Positions 46,533-58,700 of a stretch of DNA of 64,000 nt are shown piece by piece. The number at the start of each line of letters is the position of its first letter. The stretch's first letter is position 1. Where the stretch lies: NCBI RefSeq assembly GCF_017654505.1, contig NC_054548.1:28363796-28427795 (forward strand), written 5' to 3'. This DNA is from Polyodon spathula. Its lineage: Eukaryota > Chordata > Actinopteri > Acipenseriformes > Polyodontidae. Made by a program: the position numbers and the translations under genes. The notes below the pieces were generated by a model. That model was not told the DNA's origin and made no database searches. It was given only the letters and a program-made list of their open reading frames with translations.

Positions 46533-47108
46533 TTAGGCCAGTTTCACACAGATGCTCCAGAGGCGTGGTGAACTCAATTGAAATGAAGTACGTGTTAGAG
46601 ATGCACTTCATTTAAATTCGATTAACTAATTGGTTTCATACTGGCGAACCAAAAGCATATCACACTTATTCCAAACGTGTCTTAAATAAAATTGCATCGT
46701 AGAAAAATTGACATATGGTTATTATAAAGAAAGACGGTTATTTGAGAACAGTAGGCCTACACAGCGCAATTCACTTGTGTAAAACAAACACACAGCTAAA
46801 TAAGTTTTAATGACATTTAACCATCATTTAGGTCTCCTTTATTGTAAAAATAAATAATAATAATAGTAATAATAGCATATCATCTGTATATCATTTGTGT
46901 GCATGAGCATTAAGTGCAGCTTTGTTCAGTTCGCCGCTGAAGCTCCTTATGAAACCAAGGTGCACCAAGGCCACTCAGAGCGGCAGAGGAAGGCGTGCTC
47001 ATGTCAAAAGAGCGTCGAGGTGAACTTAACTGTTTCAGGCTGTTCTCTACTCATAATGTTGTGCTTGAATTGAGTTCAGTATGCCTCTAGTGCATCCGTC
47101 TGAAACTG
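46533..47108. mobile_element. Candidate non-autonomous DNA element with ~50-bp TIRs
   Basis: The left end 'ggccagtttcacacagatgc' and the right end, reversed, 'gatcagtttcagacggatgc' align over about 50 bases, through 'agaggc' and 'tgaactcaatt', with roughly three quarters identical. About 480 bp lies between, without coding capacity. No clear target duplication was found. Confidence 0.55.
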
Positions 47109-47533
47109 ATCTACTGTCAAAGTGTGTTCCAGTATTATATATTATAGTATTATAGTATTATAAATCTAGTCTGCTGTGTCTCAGAATACACTAGCAGCAG
47201 CTCCCCAGCTATAGACAATAACAGAACAACAGCAAATTAAACCCAGCAGTTTTTACAGAAATTAAGGATCACTGCAAGACCACGAATCAAGCTAAGTATT
47301 AAGGTACATTTTTAAAACATTTTAAAAGTTCCATATCAAGAGTATTTAAGTTTTTCTTGTCTGTTTTCGTGTGTTTTTTGTACATGTATTGTAGTTGTGG
47401 ACACACCTGAACAATTTTTCGTGTTAGTTTGCAGGTACTTTGGATAATGAAAAAATACAGATTTTTTTTTTGTTTCTCTCAAACAACAGTTAATTTCACG
47501 AAGTCCTTTCTCGAAGTGCTTACTGTAGCTACA

Positions 47534-47600
<67 letters not shown>

Positions 47601-48053
47601 TTATTTTAAAGTCAGGTGTTTTATCTATAGGATAAATCCAAAAAAAAGACTAGAGATCGACAACTAGTTCGAACTTGTCTGTTGAAAATAACGAAAACAA
47701 CATAAACAGTAAAGATTTGGTTACGGGTATCATTTAAATGCCTACTAGAGTTACCTATGATCTCAATGGATACAATTTCCATAAATTAAATACATTTAAA
47801 AATTATTTTATTTACAGTTAAGGAAATAATATAAATATTATATTATATTAATACATATAATAAATATAATAGATATAATAATAATATCAGTAATAAAACA
47901 AATTTAAATTAGATGGATAGTAGTAATTGTATCAATTTATTATGCGATTGAAAAACTAACTATTTTTTTTAAATTGCGAGATTAATCGCATTTTTTTTTT
48001 TTTATTGCTTTACCGCCCTAATTATATATATATAATATATATATATATTTGGC

Positions 48054-48107
<54 letters not shown>

Positions 48108-48110
48108 GGA
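47109..48110. other. Non-coding stretch with (TA)n tracts
   Basis: (TA)n at 47538-47591 and 48058-48102, otherwise AT-rich and without recognised genes. Confidence 0.5.
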
Positions 48111-48117
48111 GTACACA

Positions 48118-49140
48118 CACACACTGAACAAAAATATAAACACAACATGCAACAATTTCAAGGATTTTACTGAGTTACAGTTCATATAAGGAAATTAGTC
48201 AATTGAAATAAGCCCTAATCTATGGATTTCACATCACTGGGAATACAGATATGCATCTGTTGGTCACAGATACCTTAAAAGGGGCGTGGATCAAAAAACC
48301 AGTCAGTATCTGGTGTGACTACCATTTGCCTCATGCAGCGTGACACATCTCCTTCGCATAGAGTTGATCAGGCTGTTGATTGTGGCCTGTGGAATGTTGT
48401 CCCACTCCTCTTCAGTGGCTGTGTGAAGTTGCTGGATATTGGCAGGAACTGGAACACGCTGTCGTACACGTTGATCCAGAGCATCCCAAACAAGCTCCAT
48501 GGGTGACATGCTGGTGAGTATGCAGGCCATGGAAGAACTGGGACATTTTCAGCTTCCAGGAATTGTGTTCAGATCCTTGCGACATGGGGCCGTGCATTAT
48601 CATGCTGAAACATGAGGTGATGGCGGCGGATGAATGGCATGACAATGAGCCTCAAGATCTCGTCACAGTATCTCTGTGCATTCAAATTGCCATCGATAAA
48701 ATGCAATTGTGTTTGTTGTCCGTAGGTTATGCCTGCCCATACCATAACCCCACCACCACCACGGGGCACTCTGTTCACAATGTTGACATCAGCAAACCGC
48801 TTGCCCACACGACACCATACACACTGTCTTTCATCTGCCTGGTACAGTTGAGACCGGGATTCATGCGGGAACAGCAGACTTCTCCAGCGTGCCAGTGGCC
48901 ATCGAAGGTGAACATTTTTCCACGGAAGTCGGTTACGATGTCGAACTGCAGTCAGGTCAAGACCCTGGTGAGGACGACGAGCACGCAGATGAGCTTCCCT
49001 GAGACGGTTTCTGACAGTTTGTGCAGAAATTCTTCAGTTGTGCAATCCCACAGTTTCATCAGCTGTCCGAGTGTTATCAGAGTCCTGTCTCAGACGAGTG
49101 TACTCACCAGACGCGAATACTCCGACCAACCAACATGACG
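48118..49140 (-). pseudogene. Tc1-like transposon remnant, second family
   Basis: The left end, 'cactgaacaaaaatataaac', is a known type of Tc1 terminal repeat in fish. The minus strand encodes VGKRFADVNIVNRVP-like sequence with GGGGVMVWAGITYGQQ, FQHDNARPHVARI and SPMELVWDALDQRVRQ, i.e. the glycine box, second Asp and Glu of the DDE domain. The region of the first Asp reads FPHESR, so that acid is altered. Frameshifts occur and the 5' part of the element is missing at about 49140. The protein differs from the intact copy at 10724-11740 and belongs to another Tc1 lineage. Confidence 0.82.
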
Positions 49141-49173
49141 CTTTAAATTCTTTTACTTCAACCGGCGCCTTAT

Positions 49174-49205
49174 ACCATCTCTTTACTTGTTAGTTAAGAG
49201 ATGGT
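49174..49205. repeat. Hairpin at the junction of two Tc1 remnants
   Basis: ACCATCTCTT and AAGAGATGGT are perfect 10-base inverted arms around a 12-base loop, exactly where remnant two ends and remnant three begins. Confidence 0.85.
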
Positions 49206-50110
49206 CCTCTTTTGCAGACTGAAGCAAGTTTTCCTCAAGGATTTGCCTATATTTAGTTCCATCCATTTCGCTCTGTACCCTGACAAGCTTGCCAGTCCCT
49301 GCCAATGAAAAGCATCCCCAATGCATGATGCTGCCACCACCATGCTTCGCAGTAGAGATGGTATTACTTGGGTGATGTGCTGTGTTGGGTTTGTGCCAGA
49401 CATACCGCTTTGCATTTAGGCTAAATAGTTCAATTTTTGATTCATCGGACCACAAAATCTTTTGCCACATCTTTTCTGAGTCTCCCACATGTCTTTTTGC
49501 AAATTCCAAGCAGGATTTTACATGGAGTTTTTTCAGAAATGTCTTCCTTCTTGCCACTCTTCCATACAGGCCAGATATATGGAGTACCTGAACTATTGTT
49601 GACACATGGACAGTTTCTCCCATCTCCGCCACGGAGCGCTGTAGGTCTTTTACAGTTATCATTGGCCTCTTGATGGCTTCTCTGACCAATGACCTTCTTA
49701 CCCAGCTGCTCAGTTTGAGAGGACGGCCTACTCTAAGTAGATTCTGGGTGGTGCCATATACCTTCCACTTCTTAATGATCGACTTGACTGTGCTTCAAGG
49801 GATATTCAATACCTTTGAAATCTTTTTATACCCCTCCCCGGATCTGTGCCTTTCCACAACTTTATCCCGGAGTTGTTTTTAACGCTCCTTGGTCTTCATG
49901 GTAGTATCTTTGCTTTGATTGCACTACCCAATTGTGGGACCTTACAGATACAGACGTATTTAATGTGAAATCACAGATGGACTCCATTTAATTTACTGTG
50001 TGAATTTTGAAAGCAATTGGTTCCACCTGAGTTTAATTAGGAGTGTCATAGCAAAGGGGGTGAATACTTACCTAATGAAGACTTTTCAGGTTTTTATTTT
50101 TAATTGATTT
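49195..50110 (-). pseudogene. Tc1-like transposon remnant, third copy
   Basis: The transposase starts near 49900 on the minus strand (MKTKER), and an in-frame stop lies close to the start. It continues through [46 protein letters not shown] and [15 protein letters not shown] to [10 protein letters not shown], where it is cut. The first catalytic Asp is present, while the second Asp and the Glu are lost with the missing C-terminus. 'gtgaatacttacctaatgaa' near 50060 is probably part of its right terminal repeat. Closer in sequence to the intact element at 10508-12127 than the second family is. Confidence 0.82.
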
Positions 50111-50480
50111 GTTTTTTCACCCCACCCTTGAGTAAATCAAATTATGTAAATATGTATATTCTCTTCAGCGACTTTGGGACCTTAATAATCACTTAATATG
50201 CATAATAGGAGCTACAGTTTTTGTGGGTATACAATCCTCTCAACATGCACTATTGTATGATTGAAATAAAGCCAATTTTAAACTATTTTTTGTCACACAT
50301 TAAAAAATAAAATGTAACTTATAGACAAGTTCTTAAAGTTCTGTAAGTTCTTATAATGTAAGATCCTTACTTCTTGGAAACAGATGCATTTGTGTACTTT
50401 ACACTGCCACAGTTTTTGAAAATTCAGCACTTCTTTTGGATAATATATCTGGATAGCAATGCCCCAGTTAGGGTGACCAT

Positions 50481-50528
50481 CCATCCCTAATTGGGTGGAA
50501 CAGTCCATCCCTAATTGGGTGGAACAGT
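50481..50528. repeat. 24-bp tandem duplication
   Basis: Two exact copies of a unit beginning 'ccatccctaattgggtggaa'. Confidence 0.95.
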
Positions 50529-51446
50529 CTTGCATTTGTTCCGATTTCCTAGACACAGTGCAATCTAACACTTTAGCGCCATAGTCAAACCATAGCATAT
50601 TTGTTTATAGCACATAGCACCACCCCTGACTGATTATTTTGCAGTGCCGTACACTTGCACGCTCGCCAGTTGAAACAATACAAAAAAGGATTTATATATC
50701 TTGATTGCACACCCCCCCCACCACACCCTCGTTTGCTCTTCGAGACAAACAGTAAAAAAAAGTCTAATCTAATCCATCTAATTACAAGTGTAATATCCTA
50801 TACAATGATGTATGCTTGTTAGATATATGTAGTACCATGTTCAGCACATCTCTCTTTAGGACCTGAAGAATGACTCTTGGAGTTAATGAGCAAAAAAAAC
50901 CTCAAAAGATACAAAGGAAGCAGTCCCTTGGAAGAACAAAAGCCAATAAAATTGTATGTGTACACAGCCAATGAAGCTGTCTTTGTAAGTCAAGTAATTA
51001 AAAGATTAGTGATATAGAATTATTCATTCTGAGGGGGTAACCTGTTATTAATGGCACTGCAGCACTACGGACTACTTTATTTTGGCTTTTATCAGCTGCT
51101 TTCATATCGACCACATCCCCGAGGCGAGATTGGCTTACACTTCATTAACTGAACATTGAAGCTTACACTGGACAGCCAGTTCTTAACATTGTATTAACCA
51201 TATTATCCACATACAGAAATGTATTTAACAGATCTTACTGATGTCTAGAGTATAAAGAAAATAAAATCCCAAACTGAAACTTAAATAAATTTTTTATGTT
51301 GTGTGCATTAAATATAACCTGATTTTATTTTCAATTGTTTATCTAATTAAAGCTATTTTCTAGTTTTCTCTTAAGAATGAAAATAAGTAATTATTATTCT
51401 ATTATTCCTCAGGGGTCAGTTATCCCTAGTATTGTAAAATAGAGAC
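50529..51446. other. Non-coding stretch, nothing recognised
   Basis: AT-rich without recognisable coding sequence. Confidence 0.4.
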
Positions 51447-51754
51447 TAAAGGTCTGATTACACTGGGAGCGGTAGTGGAAAGCGGTAAACCAGGCGGTTT
51501 TTCATATATCCCTGGCTTGGGGAAACCTTGCGGTATATGGAAATATGGAAATGTATTATCATGTTAATGTTGAGAAAAAATTAATCTGATGAAGGATGTC
51601 AAGATAAAGATAAATATATTTGTATATGCTACATTTATGTATATGTCTTCATTAAAAAAATAACAAAACATGTAGCATTTCACCTGTGTAGCGTTCTCCA
51701 GAGTGACCATTATATTTATATTAATAAATGTTATATATAGATCTAAATTACGTA

Positions 51755-51762
<8 letters not shown>

Positions 51763-51840
<78 letters not shown>
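51763..51840. repeat. (TA)n tract next to a Tc1 remnant
   Basis: About 39 TA units. Coding sequence of a Tc1 transposase begins directly after it, so the 5' end of that element was lost or replaced here. Confidence 0.95.
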
Positions 51841-51843
<3 letters not shown>

Positions 51844-52440
51844 GTAGAGAGGCACAGAGAAGGAGAAGTGAAGTCCATCATTAAGAAGTGGAAGATGCAT
51901 CATACCACCCAAACACTACCCAGATCAGGTCGTCCTCCCAAACTGAGCAGCCGGGCAAGCAGGAAACTGTTTTGGAATGTCACTTTTAAGCTAGCAATGA
52001 CCTTGAGAGAGCTGCAAAGTTCTGTGTCTGAGATGGGAGTCAGTGTTCACATATCAACAATAAGCCGGTCCCTACACAAAGCTGGCCTGTATGGACAGGT
52101 GGCAATAATGAAGCCATTACTCAAAAAGCCTCATCTTAAACCACTGTGGAGTTTGTGAAAATACATGGAAATCATACTAAAGACATGTTGAAAAAGGTTG
52201 TATGGTTAGACGAGACAAAAATTTTACATTTCAGTATAAATTACCAGCATTTCGTCTGACGCAAGCCCAACACTGCACGTCACCCAGTCAACACCATCTC
52301 AACTGTCAAGCATGGTTTTGACAGAATGTTAGGACAGAGGGGAGAATGGATGATGCAAAGTATAAGCTAATCCTTGAGGAAAACCTGTTTGAGTCAGCCA
52401 AGACTCTGGGCAGGAAATTCACATGTCAGTAGGTCAATGA
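51841..52440 (+). pseudogene. Tc1-like transposase remnant, fourth copy
   Basis: [19 protein letters not shown], then LPRSGRPPKLSSRASRKLFW, AMTLRELQSSVSEMGVSVH and RSLHKAGLYGQVA cover the DNA-binding domain with an intact GRPPK linker. Frameshifted remains of the catalytic domain follow ('WLDETKI' region, GRKFTCQ, VNDP) to about 52440. Both ends are missing. Confidence 0.82.
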
Positions 52441-52829
52441 CCCATGTATTTACAAACTTTACATGTACTAATGCAAGTATTTGTAAAACGTATTTTGTCA
52501 ATTATTCTTTTATGTTTACTGTAAGCTAAAATATCACCTAAATTAGCTTCTCTTTTGCATGCTGGAACCTTAAGAAATAATTTTTTCTGAATTATGTAGA
52601 ATCCGCAAGTGTTTCCAAACTATCTTAGAAATATTGGGCAAAAGTTTAGAGTACGTCATTACTAATGGGACTCTTTTGACCTTTTTATCTCTATTTTTAT
52701 AATCTAGTATTTTTTTTTTAGTTTGTTTACTTTTCTTAAGTCTGTTTAATTCTTTCTTTGTATCCTCTATATAAAATCTTTATTTTATTATTTTTTTTTT
52801 TTAACTCGCGTCTGAATCAAACCAAACAA

Positions 52830-53416
52830 TGCGACAGGAAAGCCCTGCTAACATGTATTGTTTATTTTTAGAATTGTGTTTTCCCCTCCGCCCCTTTGTT
52901 ATTTTTATATTTGTTTGTTGTATGATTTATTGTATTTATGATGGCTTGGCTGTACGTTTGGTTTTGTATTGTTTTGCAGCGTGGATGAGTAGCCCCATCC
53001 ACATTAAAAACCTGTGCAGAAGGTGGCCATCTCTCAAATTAATTAAGTGATTAATTTATTGATTAATTTATTATTGGGAGATGGTCATCTGCAGAAATAC
53101 CTGCAGCTCTCTGCACTCGGGGTGGATGTTTGGAGGTGGAGAACGGGAGAGCGAGAGGAGAGATTACATTAAAACAGAAAACATATAGGAACAGTGAAGG
53201 CAATTGCCCAGCCTGACCTGTGTGTAGTTTATTTTGTGTTCATGATTTTTTGTTTACATCTTTTGTTTCACTCTGTGAGCAGTGTCTTTTTGTTTAAATA
53301 TTTTATTTAGTTTTGTTCTTTAATAAATGGAACACGCCGTGCCTGTGAATTGCAATACCTGCCTGTCTGTTTGTTCCACCTGGCCTGACGTCACCGTAAT
53401 GCCATTTCCTGCCACA
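52830..53416 (+). repeat. LTR-like repeat, family D
   Basis: Starts TGCGACAGGAAAGCC and ends CATTTCCTGCCACA, giving TG...CA ends with a short inverted repeat. AATAAA at about 53321 precedes the last 95 bases, as in the R/U5 part of an LTR. No matching 5-bp duplication was found (AACAA against CATAT), so the edges may be off or the copy rearranged. Confidence 0.55.
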
Positions 53417-53640
53417 CATATCATATAAAGATAGTGTGCATTGCATGACTGAATTGTTTACCTGGCATGGTGAATCCAAGATTTTTATGACAATATAATT
53501 TAAAAACCTGAACAAAGAAACCTCCATGAAATATTACAAGAAGCCCGTCATTATTGAGACCACTTTTCTTTTTCAACTTTGAAGTGTTTTGCTTGGAGGT
53601 CTATGGAATACAGTACACTATATATGTTTTCTGTTGCTCT

Positions 53641-53766
53641 TCATATGCAAATATTTTTACTTGACATGTCTAGTTTGGCCGCTATGGTGTCCCAGGTGTC
53701 TTGCTTCTTTAGCGTATCCTTATAATCTGAACGGGACGTGTCACAGAGTTGAGGGCATTTTGCACC
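53641..53766 (-). pseudogene. MADF-domain exon, truncated
   Basis: On the minus strand 'atgttttcag' (a 3' splice site) precedes GAKCPQLCDTSRSDYKDTLK, KQDTWDTIAAKLDMS and a stop soon after. The C/YPxLxD, YKD, K..W..IA.KL pattern is the MADF DNA-binding domain. Domains of this type are encoded by the accessory gene of PIF/Harbinger transposons and also by host genes. Its place inside the candidate Harbinger element favours the first. Only the N-terminal half of the domain remains. Confidence 0.7.
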
Positions 53767-53851
53767 CTGAAAACATATTTTGTTTGCCATCTCTCACTGT
53801 ACATAGTGCAGATAACGTCACACAACAACACTTCAGTTGATTGGTCTAGAT

Positions 53852-54034
53852 CAGTGGTGCACAACTCAGTCATGGAGGACCAGTGTCCCTCCTGATTTCT
53901 GTTCTAACCATACCCCAAATTAGTTAATTGGACCAATTAAGCTTCTAATTAGGTCCAATAAAGTACTTTAGGGTGCAGTCGGAATAAAAACCTGCAGGGA
54001 CACCGGCCCGCCAGGATCGAGTTGTGCACCACTG
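53852..54034. mobile_element. hAT-type MITE with 8-bp target duplication
   Basis: Ends CAGTGGTGCACAACTC and, reversed, CAGTGGTGCACAACTC. The inverted repeats continue through GTGTCCCT and GTTCTAACC-like blocks. GTCTAGAT flanks both sides exactly (53844-53851 and 54035-54042). An 8-bp duplication and CAGTG..-type ends identify the hAT superfamily. 183 bp, no coding capacity. Confidence 0.9.
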
Positions 54035-54227
54035 GTCTAGATGGTAAATTGCCATGCAATGTTTTAAAAAAACTGCTCTGGTTTCTATCCCGTGTGGTTT
54101 TCCGCCGGGCTGTTTTTCCGTTCCACACTAGGTGTAATTGCACCCATTCAAAACAATGGATTACATTTTTTTTTTGCCACAGGGTTAACCACTTTCCGCT
54201 ACAGTGCCCAGTGTAATCAGACCTTAA

Positions 54228-55164
54228 AGCTGGCTGTATCATAAAATTGACATATTTTAGAAACAAACCTGTCTCAACACATCAATTCCAACCAATACAA
54301 AAATAAAAGCCTCAACAAATTGTCTCAATGTGTTGCTTCATTTCCAAACTCCTATTATACATAGAACTTCAATGCAACACTGAATTACAATTTTTGAACT
54401 TTTGTTATTACCGTTTCAAATACTTGTGTATTTCAACTTTCTAAGGGTAAAAGCTGTAACGGATGAGTTGTTTATACGTTATGTACACACATAAATAATG
54501 TAATTAAATATTGTGGTCTGGAAGTGAGAACATTAAAACTGGGGCTACACTGTACAATTATAACTAGTACAGTACAACTGTTTACTATACTTTTGAGTTT
54601 TACATTTCGAGAGAACCTCTTGTCCAATTGTGATAAAACTTGCTTGTGACAGCCGTGGGGGAATTATGTCTCTGTATACTTAGATTTTCCATAACAGAAT
54701 TGTTACAGACAGAGCCTTTATACCCTCACTATGTCTTCTGTCACCCCTCTCTCACACTACACTGTAGTTCCTCTTTAATTTTAATATAATCATATCCTAC
54801 ATATTATAGACTTTTGTGTAAAATATTCCCATTAAACCATGTCTATGGAGCAAAACATACAAAGGAGCAAGTATCATGCTTTATTCAAAGAAAATGTATA
54901 TTTTTCTCAGGTGGAAGAATCACTGATGGCCAGTAAGTAAGTAAACGCTAATATACTCTTACTTAGTACATAATTAGCACTAAACATCAAAGGCATTATA
55001 CAACACAGACCAGGAATTCCATTAAACTCTTTTTAATGACTCATGGAAACCATCTTTGATTTTTCAAAGACAGCTCTGTCTTTATTCACAAAGGAATGTG
55101 TTCCTCTTTAATAATTATTAACTAAGAATGTATGTTCATACTTATTTAACCCTTTGTTTTCTGA
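54228..55164. other. Non-coding stretch, nothing recognised
   Basis: AT-rich sequence with short open frames only. Confidence 0.4.
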
Positions 55165-55169
55165 CAGGC

Positions 55170-55793
55170 TGTGGCAATGTTGCCCTGCCCCTGTGTGTAT
55201 TTCGGTGTTGTGTGTTAATGTTGGTGTATTGGTACTCGGGGATATAATATGGGTTATGCGCACAACTGTTTAAAATGTCTTTCTGTTTAAAAGGATTTCA
55301 CAGCACTTCACGTGCAGGTAAAATGTAATATGTAAGCATGGGAATACATTTTTATTAATTCACATGTGGTTGTACTGAGACTCCAATTGAATGATTGAAT
55401 AGCAATCGAGTCTCAGTGCAGCTACATAAAAGCAGCATGTTTTCACTCACCCGGTGTTGTGTGTTCTGTAAGTGGAGAACAGGATTGGAGACGGAGGTTA
55501 TAAAAGTAAAGTAAATAACTGTTTTTGACTCACCGTGTTTGTTTGTCTGTTAGTCCACTGTTTTTTTAAGTGTTAGTCCGTTTTGTTTCATCTTTGTGTT
55601 TTGGCTACCAGTACCGTGTCCTGTTTTGGTGTCAGTGTTTTGTTATAACTTTTTTTTTTTTTGCTGTCTGTTGACCTATTAAATGCTGAGTGCAACCAAG
55701 CGCTCAACTTCATCAAACTCCACCTCTCTGTGTCTCTTCTGTGTTGCTCCCTGTTTCTCATCTGAGTCATCCGCTACAGCCGTCTTTGTGACA
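55170..55793 (+). repeat. Solo LTR, family A, copy 3
   Basis: TGTGGCAATGTTGCC at the start, CGTCTTTGTGACA at the end, and an exact CAGGC duplication at 55165-55169 and 55794-55798. Opposite in orientation to the other three family A copies. It carries T-rich sequence and a 'tattaaatgctgagtg' region corresponding to the 'cagcatttaataaa' of the minus-strand copies. Confidence 0.88.
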
Positions 55794-55799
55794 CAGGCA

Positions 55800-58700
55800 T
55801 TTTGGTTTATATTATTCAAATATTCACTTTTTTGTTTTGTTTTTAGCATCTCATAATTTGTGTCATACTAGAAAACTAAACAATCCCAAGCTATGAGAAG
55901 ATCTTGACAGTTTCTTTAGCAAACAGTTTATCTTTTGTTTCTAAACCTACTGTAACACAAAGCATTGCCAAAATGTTAATTCATATCAGATTTTAATAAT
56001 GTTCACTTGTACTAGATTTTCCATCAACAAAGCTCTAAAATAGCAGATGTTATGGAAAGGCATGGCAGTAACTTCACAACAGGTCAGGATTAATCCTAGT
56101 AATTTAGGCAGGAGGTGTGTGTGGTTGTTTGTTGGCTTTACCTAGGCCAACTGAGTGCTGACAATCTGTATTGGACAGGTGCCTGGAACCTGGCAGCACC
56201 TCATCTGTGACTCTCTATATAATGCTTCCGTATCTGGGGATGTGTTTTGAATCAATGTTATGGTGGAAATTGAAATTGTGGACCAATTCAAATGTGATTG
56301 AGAATGAACTAATGGCATTGCTTGAACAACAAAAAATCAAAAACAAAACTGGATTGACTTATCTAGTTTACTCTCAAGCTCCGTTTTGGTTGAAAAAGCA
56401 CTCACCTTATTTATTTATTTATTTATTTTTGTAACAGTGTCGTCTATGATCTTGCTTGTGACGTTTTCAAGACACAATCTAATAAAAGTTGTACATAGTT
56501 GTACAAGGAGATTAATACAGTTTGTTACCTGAAATGTGTTCTTGTGAAAAACAAATCAAAACAAGAAACATAAATGTTTCAAAATTCTGCACTTTCTATT
56601 CTATATCAAAACTGCTGATTTTGCAAGTGAACCAAAATTGACTTCAATTAACCTTATTTTATAAGCATTCAACAAAGCTCAGTCCTGTGACAGATCCATT
56701 AAAATATGCTGCTGCCAAAACAAAGCAGTAACAATCAGTGGGTAGCTGCTGTACATGTACCACCTAAAACATCCTGAATGTAAAAGCAAAACCATTAATC
56801 CATGAACAAATTGTGTCAGATAAGCCCCTGGCAGCTAACAATATCGAACATTTACTTAATGTCCCAGTGTAAAACGTTATGTCAATTTCCATCTGTTAGA
56901 GATTGTTTATTTCCTTTGTTTAACATTTTTTTTTTCTTGTAAGTGGACAGTTGCATAGTATCTAAAACGAGTGACAACACAATTAATAGTGTTACTCTTT
57001 TTATTGTTTATTTATCTTTGTGTTTAATTATTTATCTTTGTGTTTTGTTTTCTTTTTTCAACCATTATGAAATGCCCAGATATGTCACCTTACAACTGCA
57101 CACTACTGATTAGGTGGACTAAAGCTCAATTTTGATCTCTTTTCATGCCCTTGTTGGTTACCTGATTAGCAAATCCTGTTCCACAACATTGCATTGTAAT
57201 ATACAGTACATTGATTTTAATAAATGGCTACAAATAAATACAGTGTTTCAGAAACAGACATTTCATCAGTATGTATGCACAATCACGTCTGCCAATTAGA
57301 TGAGCAGTATTTGAATGTCAGGCAGGGTGACGAGGAAATGGAGGATGGGATGGGCAGCTGATATATTTAGCAGAACCAGTGATTATAAAACTGGGAAATA
57401 AGAAAGCAGAGAGGGCCAATTCAAGGGTCCATGAGGAATAATAATAATTTTAAAACATATGTGACAGACATTCAATTAAGTTGGTTCCTGTGGTTACAAA
57501 ACATACAGCATATGTATATATTATGTACTGGTTATGACATGCTGAAGTCTGTTAAGCCAATTGGAATAGAGCAATATCACATAGTTAAAAATAACTTTTT
57601 TTATTCAGACAAATCTCAGTTTCAGTCTGGCTCACTTTTTTTTTTTTTTAATGATTTATTATAGTCTATTATAAATGTAATGTGGTATAAAATGACTGCC
57701 AGGCTCTCTTCCGACTGAAGCACAGGAATCCCTGCTCAAATGGTTCCCAGCACACCTTACACAATAGTGCTCCATATTGGCATACATCCAAATAAGAACT
57801 AAATGATTAAAAAGATTGAGAACTATATTTTTATTAAACAAAAAAGAATAATTTGTGATAGACATTCAATTAAGTGCCAATGATTGTTTATAGAAAAAAA
57901 AATTAGGACGTGGTCAACCGGTTGCCACATCACCCAGTTTATATCTGGTTTATAAAGTTTGCGTTTATAACTACACCTGTGGTTCATACCTGAGGCAGTT
58001 GGAGATTGACACTTAAACAGTACACCTTCACACCATTCATGCAAACACACCCTTCGAAGTGAGAATGCATAACGTTATCTGCAAAATGGAACCAACAAAT
58101 AATCGAAGAAAACCTTTTGTGGAAACAAAATTTTCTGTGGAGAATTTATTTTTTAAATATATCTTTTTTTGACAACAAACAACTAACAACCAACTTAACT
58201 TGTCAATAGGTATAGTTGTGTATCTTAAGGATGTTCTATGAGGCAAAACTAGTCTGTTTCTTAGAATTGTAATGACACTTTTATATCGAAATACATGCTG
58301 GTAAAGTATTTGATTGCATAAGCTGTTAAGTGCATTAGAGACAATTGTCTTGCTGAGAAAGGGAGTCTGTACTATGTTTAGAAGAGATTTATATTCCATA
58401 CTGTGGTTTAACATCATACTCTGGGACCCAAATAGAAACACTAATAACTGACAAACTGTGAACCAAAACATTAATCTTTTTTTTTTTTCAGTATTAAATC
58501 ACATCGTTCTCTAAATGTTACATTGTAAATTTTGAAGGAGACACGTTGTTTTATGGTTGTCCCTGAGTGGCTCACAAAGTATGCTCTCCTGCAGATTAGG
58601 AATGCCACATTGACAGGGACTTTGTCCTTCAAGGGCCAGAAGCTTGCCAACATCTGTTATAGAGCTCCTCAGTGTAACAAGGAAATGTAATCGCTTATCC

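Larger units (their letters stand above)
51450..54224 (-). mobile_element. Candidate PIF/Harbinger element with nested insertions
   Basis: The left end AGGTCTGATTACACTGGGAG and the right end, reversed, AGGTCTGATTACACTGGGCA start identically for 18 bases and stay similar for about 45 (GTAGnGGAAAGnGGTnAACC). TAA lies directly outside both ends (51447-51449 and 54225-54227), the 3-bp duplication type of this superfamily. A MADF-domain exon, typical of the second Harbinger gene, lies inside on the minus strand. No DDE nuclease gene is recognisable. Tc1 and LTR sequences and a hAT MITE have been inserted within it. Confidence 0.65.

Noticed and set aside
58037..58471. 144-codon minus-strand frame
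   Set aside because: No domain, no neighbours and no gene-like context; likely chance.
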